Assembly (NCBI GenBank): GCA_013298545.1
Contig: JAAFIA010000005.1
Coordinates: 1-64,000 of the forward strand
Direction: 5' to 3'
DNA: 64,000 nucleotides
Origin: Bacteroidota bacterium
GTDB taxonomy: Bacteria; Bacteroidota; Bacteroidia; Palsa-965
Shown: positions 34,850 through 41,690 of the stretch, one piece after another
Numbering within the stretch: the first letter of the stretch is position 1
How the letters are laid out: every line of letters begins with the position of its first letter
Program-made: the position numbers and the translations under genes
The notes under the pieces: generated by a model
Told to the model about the DNA's origin: nothing
The model's database searches: none
What the model saw: the letters and a program-made list of their open reading frames with translations, nothing else

Positions 34850-34857
34850 TACTTTTG
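34850..34857 (+). promoter_or_regulatory. -7 box 5 bases before the FkbM-family start
   Basis: TACTTTTG matches TAnnTTTG. Five bases (CCGCC) separate it from GTG 34863. No -33 TTG is seen at the usual distance. Confidence 0.5.
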
Positions 34858-34862
34858 CCGCC

Positions 34863-35603
34863 GTGAAGAATTTGGTCAAAACACTTTTGCAGGCGGTATT
34901 GGGTTATCGACGTTATTTGCGTTGGTTTGCTTGGTACAAGGTTAAAAATCTGAGCAAAGATAGCCGCGAAGATGATTTTCGTTTTTTTTTGACCTTGTTG
35001 CCTGAGGATGGTTTGGTGTTGGATATTGGTGCTAATCTTGGATTTCTTTCGATTTGGATGGCGCGTCAGGTGAAGCGTGGACAGGTTATTGCTTTTGAAC
35101 CGATGCCTGATAATTTGGATGCGTTGAATTATGTGATTGGAAAATCGGGTCAAACGAATATCCGTGTGGAGGCTTGTGCGTTGGGCGATCGCGATGGAAC
35201 AGCCGAAATGGTTTTACCTGTTTTTGGAAAAGCGAAACAGCAAGGATTGAGTCATGTCGTTCATGATAGTATTGTCGAACACAACGAAGGCATTAAGTTT
35301 TCGGTTCCGCTGCGTATGCTTGATAGTTGCTCGTTTTTGTTTGAGCCTACTAAAAAAGTAAGTGGCATTAAAATGGATGTTGAGAATTTCGAGCAGTTTG
35401 TATTACGTGGAGCCAAACGTTTATTGCAGGAGCAACATCCGCTCATTTATATCGAGTTGTGGGACAATGACAACCGTAAGAATTGTTTTGAACTCGTTCG
35501 CGAAGCAGGTTATGAAGTAATGGTTCACGAAGGCGGAAAGCTTGTGGCGTTTGATGCCGCGAAGCATACCAAAATCAATTTTTTCTTAAAAGCAAACGTA
35601 TAA
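34863..35603 (+). CDS. FkbM-family methyltransferase
   Basis: 246 residues from GTG 34863. An in-frame TTG at 34803 lies before the promoter box and is unlikely. The SAM site is LVLDIGANLGFLSIWMA, then VIAFEPMPDNLDAL, both typical of FkbM enzymes. Near the end GIKMDVENFEQFVLRGAKRLL gives the acidic IKMDVE motif of the family. FkbM enzymes O-methylate sugars or polyketides; a role in modifying surface glycans is plausible but unproven. The start is 5 bases after the -7 box, so the mRNA may be leaderless. Confidence 0.9.
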   Translation: MKNLVKTLLQAVLGYRRYLRWFAWYKVKNLSKDSREDDFRFFLTLLPEDGLVLDIGANLGFLSIWMARQVKRGQVIAFEPMPDNLDALNYVIGKSGQTNIRVEACALGDRDGTAEMVLPVFGKAKQQGLSHVVHDSIVEHNEGIKFSVPLRMLDSCSFLFEPTKKVSGIKMDVENFEQFVLRGAKRLLQEQHPLIYIELWDNDNRKNCFELVREAGYEVMVHEGGKLVAFDAAKHTKINFFLKANV

Positions 35604-35612
35604 GCAAACGCT

Positions 35613-36161
35613 TTACATGCGAGGCTTCCAAGGCAATTCGGAAGCGCCTAAATCTTGTGTCAATTTTCGCGAAAGCACAAATAAATAATCCGAAAGGCGG
35701 TTCAAGTATTTGGGAATGCGCTCATCCATCGGAGCATGTTCGGCGAGATGCGTAATGTTGCGTTCTGCTCTTCGGCAAACACAACGGGCAACATGACAAT
35801 ACGAAACATGGGTATGGCCGCCAGGCAAAACAAAGCTGCGCATGGTTGGCAAAACCTCGTTCATGGCATCAATTTCTTTTTCGAGTAAAGTAATGTCTTC
35901 ATCCTGCAATTCCGGCAATTTCATTTTCGATTTTTCGGGATCGGCGGCAAGCAAAGAGCCAATGGTAAACAGACGATCTTGGATTTCGGCCAACAAATCG
36001 GCATTGTTTTTTTCGAGTGCCAAATCGCGAAGCAAACCAATCCAAGAATTGAGTTCATCAACGGTTCCATAGGCTTCGATGCGGATATGATGTTTGGGAA
36101 CGCGTGTTCCGCCAATGAGCGAGGTTTGACCTTTATCGCCAGTTTTGGTGTAAATTTTCAT
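35613..36161 (-). CDS. Cob(I)alamin adenosyltransferase, PduO type
   Basis: 182 residues. Transfers the adenosyl group of ATP to reduced cobalamin to form adenosylcobalamin. The N-terminal MKIYTKTGDKGQTSLIGG binds ATP, and YGTVDELNSWIG (Asp-Glu) and RRAERNI plus LNRLSDYLFVLSR (Arg, Asp) are the conserved cobalamin/ATP residues of the PduO/MMAB family. It is trimeric in known members. It suggests the cell uses an AdoCbl enzyme; the product does not feed MetH, which needs methylcobalamin. It ends head to tail with the convergent FkbM gene. Confidence 0.95.
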   Translation of the reverse strand: MKIYTKTGDKGQTSLIGGTRVPKHHIRIEAYGTVDELNSWIGLLRDLALEKNNADLLAEIQDRLFTIGSLLAADPEKSKMKLPELQDEDITLLEKEIDAMNEVLPTMRSFVLPGGHTHVSYCHVARCVCRRAERNITHLAEHAPMDERIPKYLNRLSDYLFVLSRKLTQDLGASELPWKPRM

Positions 36162-36225
36162 GCATCAGAAATTGATCTGTCGAAGATAAGTTGTACAAAT
36201 GAATTTTATGCTATAAATGTGTTTA

Positions 36226-36900
36226 TCAAATAGCATTAATTGTTGCAATTTGCCGAGTAATCATTCCATTTTCTAATCGCAATAAATAAGGTTGTAATAC
36301 AGGGTTAATCCAAAAACTAATGTTTTTCAAATGATCAAATACATTAGTTGCTTTTGATGTATCAATTCTATTTCCAGTAAAGCAAATTGGTTCGCCATGA
36401 TTGATGCGGTTGCGAAAACCGCTTACCTCTTTTAAAATCGTATGTAATCCATGTCGTTGAATTGTTGTTGAACGATGAGGAAAAGCATGTAATGTGCACC
36501 CGCCAATAAAAGGGGCGTGATTAGAATCGAGCAACGTAACCCAAAAACCAAATGTTTGTTCTGCAATGATTTTGTCGCTAGTTACAGCAATACGAAGTCG
36601 TCTTAATTTATTCTCTGCTTTATTAACCTCATTCAGTATATAGTTATTTGACAATTTTGTCATAAATCCAATACGCTGATTTATTATCCAGTTCCGATCA
36701 GAAAAGTGAATACGCATGGCCTCTGAAATGGCATTACGGACCCATATCTCTGTTGTGATTAAAAGCGGGTGAAACGCCTGAGCCAGCTTTTGATTATGTA
36801 AATAGAGTTTTTGGGCTTTTTTAGGATTTAGCGCACAGGCCAAGTAATACCGATTTGTCCTTGCTTGAGAAAAGTAAGTTTCAAAATTATTGTAATTCAT
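36226..36900 (-). CDS. Abi_2/AbiF-like HEPN protein, probable RNase toxin
   Basis: 224 residues. The pattern (helix, YLAC, ALNPKKAQKLYLHNQKLAQAF; ITTEIWVRNAISEAM; then FGFWVTLL; then GFRNRINHGEPICF) matches Abi-like (Abi_2, AbiD/AbiF) proteins. Arg163-x4-His168 (RNRINH) is the HEPN RNase motif; Arg55 and Asn56 (RNAIS) are also typical. HEPN proteins of this family are abortive-infection effectors that cut RNA. Base composition is visibly more AT-rich than neighbouring genes, which suggests transfer. About 64 bases upstream, on the other strand, starts a structured RNA gene. It could be a stand-alone Abi, but that neighbour suggests an RNA-controlled module. Confidence 0.82.
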   Translation of the reverse strand: MNYNNFETYFSQARTNRYYLACALNPKKAQKLYLHNQKLAQAFHPLLITTEIWVRNAISEAMRIHFSDRNWIINQRIGFMTKLSNNYILNEVNKAENKLRRLRIAVTSDKIIAEQTFGFWVTLLDSNHAPFIGGCTLHAFPHRSTTIQRHGLHTILKEVSGFRNRINHGEPICFTGNRIDTSKATNVFDHLKNISFWINPVLQPYLLRLENGMITRQIATINAI

Positions 36901-36929
36901 ATATCAATAAAACAAGTAAGTAATGAATA

Positions 36930-36959
36930 TTGCTAATTTATATAAATTTTGTACATTTG
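36930..36959 (+). promoter_or_regulatory. Promoter of the small RNA beside the Abi gene
   Basis: TTG (36930-36932), exactly 19 bases, TAcaTTTG (36952-36959): one of the best promoter matches in the window. Transcription would start near 36964-36966, rightward, away from the Abi gene. Confidence 0.8.
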
Positions 36960-36963
36960 CAAT

Positions 36964-37085
36964 GTGATACCACATTCAAGCCTCTTATCCGAAAGCGATA
37001 ACGTAAATGTGGTGAAGACGCTTCCATAGCAAGTTTCTTGTTTGGAAGACCCAATGGCCCGCCTTAGGCGGGCCACCTTTTTTTA
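36964..37085 (+). ncRNA. Structured small RNA, candidate RNA antitoxin of the Abi protein
   Basis: About 120 bases from a consensus promoter to a strong intrinsic terminator, with no reading frame. It has three hairpins. The first has an outer stem CCACATT (36970-36976) / AATGTGG (37006-37012) and an inner TTATC (36985-36989) / GATAA (36997-37001). The second pairs CTTCCA (37021-37026) with TGGAAG (37043-37048), with inner CAAG/CTTG (37030-37033 / 37037-37040). The third is the terminator. A second AATGTG at 36961-36966 could pair with CACATT 36971-36976, so the 5' end may switch. EF-P has its own box downstream, so this is not simply an EF-P leader. The link to the Abi protein is inference. 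Confidence 0.7.
37055..37085 (+). terminator. Terminator of the small RNA
   Basis: TGGCCCGCC TTA GGCGGGCCA (37055-37075), 9 G/C-rich pairs with a 3-base loop, then CC and a T-run to about 37084. Confidence 0.92.
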
Positions 37086-37128
37086 AGGAAATTGGTAATC
37101 GACTTCAAATGAATCGAAGGCATTTGCC

Positions 37129-37136
37129 TATATTTG
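37129..37136 (+). promoter_or_regulatory. -7 box of efp
   Basis: TATATTTG matches TAnnTTTG, 47 bases before the EF-P start at 37184 and downstream of the small RNA terminator. No -33 TTG is visible. Confidence 0.5.
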
Positions 37137-37183
37137 CCATCCTTAGAAAAGAAATTAATTTCAACCGTTTAAAACACCAAATC

Positions 37184-37747
37184 ATGGCTGATACAGGAGA
37201 TGTGAGCATCGGAACGTTTATGCGCTACAACGGCGAACTCGTCCAGGTCCTCGAATGGCAGCACCGTACTCCGGGCAACCTGCGTGCGTTCTACCAAGGC
37301 AAAATGCGTAGCTTACGCAACGGAAAACTCATGGAAAACCGCTTCCGCTCCGGCGAAATGGTCGAGCTTGTCCAAGTGGAATACCGCATGCTTCAATTTA
37401 TTTATGCAGAAGACGATAATGTCGTTTTGATGGATAAAGAAAATTACGAGCAGACATACATCAATAAAGAAATGATCGGCGAGCAAATTGCTTTCTTGAA
37501 AGAAGGCATGGATGTGAAAGTTTGGTTTGAAAGCGATCAACCGATTTCTGCCGAACCGCCAACATTTGTCGAACTCCTGATTACTTATGCAGAGCCTGGT
37601 CTCAAAGGCGATACGGCTACCAATACCCTTAAGCCAGCTAAAGTTGAAACAGGTGCAACTGTAAATGTTCCGCTTTTCTGTAACGAAGGCGACCTCATCA
37701 AAATTGATACACGCACAAGTGCTTATGTGGAGCGCGTAAAGCAATAA
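37184..37747 (+). CDS. efp: Translation elongation factor P
   Basis: 187 residues from ATG 37184, 47 bases after the promoter box. An in-frame start at 37109 lies before the box. EF-P relieves ribosome stalling at polyproline. The three OB/KOW-like domains are intact: MADTGDVSIGTFM, then FVELLITYAEPGLKGDTATNT, then the C-terminal VPLFCNEGDLIKIDTRTSAYVERV. The loop that enters the P-site reads PGNLRAF, so the residue usually modified (Lys34 in E. coli, Arg32 in EarP systems) is Asn32 here, followed by Leu-Arg. This type is known in some Bacteroidota and would not use EpmA or EarP chemistry at that position. Confidence 0.96.
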   Translation: MADTGDVSIGTFMRYNGELVQVLEWQHRTPGNLRAFYQGKMRSLRNGKLMENRFRSGEMVELVQVEYRMLQFIYAEDDNVVLMDKENYEQTYINKEMIGEQIAFLKEGMDVKVWFESDQPISAEPPTFVELLITYAEPGLKGDTATNTLKPAKVETGATVNVPLFCNEGDLIKIDTRTSAYVERVKQ

Positions 37748-37762
37748 ATTTCTCTAGTCATA

Positions 37763-37803
37763 AAAAAAGCCGATTTGCGTTCATGCAAATCGGCTTTTTT
37801 ATG
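37763..37803 (+). terminator. Terminator of efp
   Basis: AAAAAGCCGATTTGC...GCAAATCGGCTTTTTT, a 15-base stem with a short loop, symmetric so it could also stop the convergent minus-strand gene at 37818. Confidence 0.92.
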
Positions 37804-37817
37804 GATTTATTTCTCGA

Positions 37818-39164
37818 CTAGTTTTTAACGAATTTGCCAAGCAAGACTTGTCCGTTTGTGGTCTGTACCCGCACGAAATAAATTCCGTCTGCTAATGCAG
37901 AAATTGCTAACGTTTTATCGGTTGTAGTCATAACAGAACGTCCAGCCATATCCAGCAATTCAATTTGTTCGTAAGGTTCGGATGTGATGATGTTTAATAC
38001 CTGTTGCGCCGGGTTTGGTGTCAGTTGAAGCGACGCTGATATAACCGATGCGTTTTGTAAAATTGTTGCGGGTACGTTTTCTCTAACCTTCGATGCCCCC
38101 ATGCAATTTTGAGTGCTGCGCATCATGTCGAACGCAATTGCTCCCGATGGTAATACTTTTGGAACAGACGATACCACAAGACCTGTTGTTAATGACACAC
38201 CAACAATTTCATTACCAGAACTGAAATAATAAATCATAGAAGTCGGATCAATGAAACACCCGCCAGTCAATGTTGCGCCAATAGCAATATTGTACGGCGA
38301 AATGAATGTAACCAAACCTGTATTCGGATCAATCTTCGATAAGCGAAAGGTAACAGAATCAATCACGTCGATATAATCCATCAGCAAACTATCATATACC
38401 GAAGAAATGAAATTTTGACGTGTCAGTCCATAAATCGAAGTGTCAACGCAACTATACGTGAAGTTTTCAAAAATGGCATAAGGTGGTAATTGAATGCCCA
38501 CTTGCGAAAATAATCCACCTGTGTAAAGGTCAATCGCCACTAATGTATCGACGGCCGAATAATAGTACACCATCTGATGCGGATCAATAGAATTTCCGGC
38601 AAGCGTATATACATTTTTATAAGGCGTATTGCCGATGAGTGTGTACTGACCCGTCGAAGGATCAATCGACCCAAAACGAATGTGCGACGAGTCAAGTACT
38701 TGTATATAAGTCATGCTAAGGCTGTCGTAGTACATGGAATAAAAATTATTGGGAACTAAGCCATAGATCACCGAATCGCTTGGATTGAAGCGGTAATTTT
38801 GAAATGCACCCGTTTGCAAAGCACCTGTGATCGGAACAGTATTGATAATATTTCCAGTTCCAATATCGAAGGTCAATAAGTTAAAGCCGCTACTGATGTA
38901 GTAAGCATTAAGATAAGGATCAAGCGTTGCTCCGTTTAGGTTAATTCCTGTATTGTATTGAATATTGCCCAAGTTTGTAACCACACCCGTGATCGGATCG
39001 ATGCTTCCCAGTCTTATGGTTGCGGAATCAAATACATCAATGTTTTCGTTAAGCAGCGAGTCGTAGTATGTGGTGAAATAGTTTTTCCGCACAATGCCGA
39101 CGTGTTGTGCATGCACAAATGAAACAGCAAACAACACGATAAATGTTACAAGAATTCGTTTCAT
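37818..39164 (-). CDS. Secreted repeat protein with T9SS sorting domain
   Basis: 448 residues from ATG 39164 (MKRILVTFIVLFAVSFVHAQ signal). The body holds imperfect repeats of about 100 residues with a shared pattern: a Tyr-Tyr-Asp-Ser-Leu segment, then DVFDSATIRLGSIDPITG or VLDSSHIRFGSIDPSTG, then GNIQYNT or GNTPYKN, then YYSA. This resembles a beta-propeller of unknown role. The end is a type-A T9SS domain (LTPNPAQQVLNIITSEPYEQIELLDMAGRSV, ISALADGIYFVRV, VLLGKFVKN). It should be exported to the cell surface or medium. I recognise no enzyme. Confidence 0.8.
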   Translation of the reverse strand: MKRILVTFIVLFAVSFVHAQHVGIVRKNYFTTYYDSLLNENIDVFDSATIRLGSIDPITGVVTNLGNIQYNTGINLNGATLDPYLNAYYISSGFNLLTFDIGTGNIINTVPITGALQTGAFQNYRFNPSDSVIYGLVPNNFYSMYYDSLSMTYIQVLDSSHIRFGSIDPSTGQYTLIGNTPYKNVYTLAGNSIDPHQMVYYYSAVDTLVAIDLYTGGLFSQVGIQLPPYAIFENFTYSCVDTSIYGLTRQNFISSVYDSLLMDYIDVIDSVTFRLSKIDPNTGLVTFISPYNIAIGATLTGGCFIDPTSMIYYFSSGNEIVGVSLTTGLVVSSVPKVLPSGAIAFDMMRSTQNCMGASKVRENVPATILQNASVISASLQLTPNPAQQVLNIITSEPYEQIELLDMAGRSVMTTTDKTLAISALADGIYFVRVQTTNGQVLLGKFVKN

Positions 39165-39373
39165 GAAAATTAGTTTAATGGATGAATGGTAATGATACAT
39201 GCCATACAAACTCCGTCAATGTGTTTGAATGCAATATGGTAACAATCCAATCGTGTTTATTGTTTGTACAACCGTCAATTTTTCGATCTCCTCATCAATC
39301 ATGTGTAAAGGCTGTTTTCGGGTGGTGTATGCGCTTTGAACGGGTCTGAAACCCAATAGAGGCAAAGTTTTTT

Positions 39374-39381
39374 TATCTTTG
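39374..39381 (+). promoter_or_regulatory. -7 box of lpxD
   Basis: TATCTTTG lies 21 bases before the GTG at 39403 and overlaps an in-frame upstream codon at 39379, which it rules out as the start. Confidence 0.5.
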
Positions 39382-39402
39382 ACGAATACTACACGACTAG
39401 CA

Positions 39403-40341
39403 GTGAAAATTACGCCACACCGATTATCCGACCTCGCTAACTTACTCGATGCTTCCTATAAAGGAAACGACGATCACCTCATTACTGGACTTAACGAAGT
39501 ACATCTTGTTGAAGCAGGCGATTTGATGTTTGTCGATCATCCGAAGTACTACGAGAAAGCGCTTCAAAGCGCCGCGACAACCATTCTCATCAATAAAGAA
39601 GTTGACTGTCCAACGGGCAAAGCCTTAATTTTTTCAGACGATCCGTTTCGAGATTACAACAAATTGGTACGGCATTTTCACCCGATTTCGCATTCACTTC
39701 AACTCATTAGTTCAACTGCTCGTGTTGGAGAAGGATCGTTTTTGTATCCCAATGTTTATTTGGGCAATCATGTTACTGTCGGAAAAAATTGTGTGTTGAT
39801 GCCTGGCGTTGTTGTGCACGATCATTGCGTGATTGGCGATAACGTAACCATTCATGCCAATGCTGTAATCGGAAGCGATGCGTTTTATTACAAACGCCGC
39901 AACGACAAACACGATAAGATGATTTCGTGTGGACGTGTGGTCATTCAAGATGATGTCGAAATAGGAAGTTGTACCTCCATTGATCGTGGTGTTTCAGGCG
40001 ATACGCTCATTGGTCGCGGAACAAAAATTGACAATCAGGTTCATATTGGTCACGATGTTAGCATTGGTTCGATGTGTATTCTTGCGGCTGGCGTTGGTGT
40101 TGCTGGCGCTGTAAAAATTGGGAATGCCGTAACCCTTTGGGGGCAAGTTGGTGTTGCTAGTGCCGTAGAGATTGGCGATGGTGCTATTGTGCAAGGCCAG
40201 TCTGGTGTAACCAAATCCATTGAAGGCGGAAAAGTTTATTTTGGAACACCAATCGAGGATGCGCGTATTCGTATGCGCGAATTGGCGGCCTTGCGTTTGT
40301 TGCCCGATTTTATCGATGCCGCTCGTACGTCTTCAAAATAA
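39403..40341 (+). CDS. lpxD: UDP-3-O-acylglucosamine N-acyltransferase
   Basis: 312 residues from GTG 39403. Adds the N-linked hydroxy-fatty acid in lipid A synthesis. The N-terminal uridine-binding domain (HRLSDLANLLDASYKG, EAGDLMFVDHPKY) is followed by a left-handed beta-helix of hexapeptide repeats (VGEGSFLYPNVYLGNHVTVG, IGDNVTIHANAVIGSDAF and others) and the conserved His loop NQVHIGHDVSIG that deprotonates the amine. It is slightly shorter than E. coli LpxD (341). Acyl-carrier-protein dependence is a family property. Here lpxD is alone, not beside fabZ or lpxA; a second lpxD copy elsewhere is common in this phylum, so this may be the extra one. Confidence 0.85.
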   Translation: MKITPHRLSDLANLLDASYKGNDDHLITGLNEVHLVEAGDLMFVDHPKYYEKALQSAATTILINKEVDCPTGKALIFSDDPFRDYNKLVRHFHPISHSLQLISSTARVGEGSFLYPNVYLGNHVTVGKNCVLMPGVVVHDHCVIGDNVTIHANAVIGSDAFYYKRRNDKHDKMISCGRVVIQDDVEIGSCTSIDRGVSGDTLIGRGTKIDNQVHIGHDVSIGSMCILAAGVGVAGAVKIGNAVTLWGQVGVASAVEIGDGAIVQGQSGVTKSIEGGKVYFGTPIEDARIRMRELAALRLLPDFIDAARTSSK

Positions 40342-40433
40342 GTAGCAATATTCCAGTCGTAGTTGAATTCGACCATTTATCGGAAGGTTTATACAATTTA
40401 TCTAAAAGGCGTTTTTTTAACACCCGTTCGCAC

Positions 40434-40441
40434 TACTTTAG
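40434..40441 (+). promoter_or_regulatory. -7 box 4 bases before the SpoIIE-type phosphatase start
   Basis: TACTTTAG is one base from TAnnTTTG. Four bases (40442-40445) separate it from the ATG at 40446. Confidence 0.35.
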
Positions 40442-40445
40442 CAGT

Positions 40446-41687
40446 ATGGTACAAACCAAAAGTTCGTCAGAATCGCCCCGTATTCAACGACCGAAAATCA
40501 AAGAGTTTAAACTTAATGCCTTGCTAGAGGTTACCAAAGCCATCAATAGCAATGTGCCAACGAGTGAACTGCTCAAGATTTTCGAAGAAATTGTGCGCTA
40601 TAATTTGGGCATTGGCAAATTGGTCTTGTATAGCAATGCTGAAGATGGATGGCGCTGTTTGTTGCAGTATGGTGTCGATGAATCATTCACACACATTGAT
40701 GTTGATCGTGAATTTGCTGGAATCAATGGCATTCGCACCATCGACTTTTCGCACCGCTCGCTAGATAAATCATTTGAAATTATCATTCCGGTTTTTCATA
40801 AAGAAAGTCCGCTTGCGTATGTACTCATTGGTGATATCAACGAGCATGAAAGTGGCATGAGTGCTGCGATCAAGCATTTACCTTTTGTGCAAACGCTCAC
40901 GAATCTCATTATTGTTGCGATTGAGAATAAAAAACTAGCAAAAGAAAATTTACGCCAAGCTGCCATGAATCGTGAGTTGGAGCTGGCTTGGGAAATGCAA
41001 CGCATGTTGTTTCCGGCGAGTTTGCCCAACGACGAATTTCTAGAAATGCACGCGGTGTATTTGCCACATCAGCAAGTTGGTGGCGACTATTACGATTTCA
41101 TTCGATTAAATGAATCGGAAATTGCGTTTTGTGTAGCCGATGTTTCTGGAAAAGGTGTTCCTGCTGCCTTGCTCATGTCGAATTTTCAAGCCAGTTTGCG
41201 TATTTTATTGCAACACATTCCTTCGCTTTCCGATCTTGTACGCGAGTTGAACACGCGGGTAATGGACAATGCCAAAGGCGAGAAATTCATTACGCTCTTT
41301 TTAGCAAAATACAATACGGTTACACGCATGCTCAATTATGTCAATGCAGGACACAATCCACCCTTACTCGTTGGTGGCGAAAGTGTAAACTTGCTTACCG
41401 TTGGCTGTACCGGAATTGGGATGTTTGACGAATTGCACAAAGTCAAAGAAGGCGTTATAAACGTCGAACACGACACAACAATTTTTTGTTATACCGATGG
41501 TTTAGTGGAGCAGGAAGATGCGCGGGGAAGTGAGTTTGGATTGCAACTGTTGCAGCAACTAATTCTTGCCAATGCACACAATTCGCCAGAGGTAATCAAC
41601 CAGTCAATTATTTCTTGCTTAGTTCACCACAAAGGCGAGAAAGATTATGTGGATGATATTGCCTTGTTTAGTTGCCGCTTAAAATAA
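40446..41687 (+). CDS. GAF-SpoIIE (PP2C-type) phosphatase
   Basis: 413 residues. An N-terminal GAF-like sensor covers about 25-165, and the SpoIIE/RsbU-type Ser/Thr phosphatase domain about 185-410 (LELAWEMQRMLFPASLP, YLPHQQVGGDYYDFIRL, CVADVSGKGVPAALLMSNFQ, YVNAGHNPPLL, FCYTDGLVEQED). The metal-binding Asp residues of GGDYYD, DVSGKG and TDG are present, so it should be active. Such enzymes dephosphorylate anti-anti-sigma factors or act in signalling. There is no partner kinase nearby. It is transcribed convergently with the ligase gene that ends 3 bases later. Confidence 0.92.
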   Translation: MVQTKSSSESPRIQRPKIKEFKLNALLEVTKAINSNVPTSELLKIFEEIVRYNLGIGKLVLYSNAEDGWRCLLQYGVDESFTHIDVDREFAGINGIRTIDFSHRSLDKSFEIIIPVFHKESPLAYVLIGDINEHESGMSAAIKHLPFVQTLTNLIIVAIENKKLAKENLRQAAMNRELELAWEMQRMLFPASLPNDEFLEMHAVYLPHQQVGGDYYDFIRLNESEIAFCVADVSGKGVPAALLMSNFQASLRILLQHIPSLSDLVRELNTRVMDNAKGEKFITLFLAKYNTVTRMLNYVNAGHNPPLLVGGESVNLLTVGCTGIGMFDELHKVKEGVINVEHDTTIFCYTDGLVEQEDARGSEFGLQLLQQLILANAHNSPEVINQSIISCLVHHKGEKDYVDDIALFSCRLK

Positions 41688-41690
41688 GGG

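Noticed and set aside
36964-37085. EF-P leader riboswitch
   Set aside because: A strong terminator ends the RNA and efp has its own box at 37129-37136, so the leader interpretation is less likely, though not excluded.
36964-37085. tRNA or 6S RNA
   Set aside because: There is no cloverleaf or tRNA consensus, and the length and fold do not match 6S.
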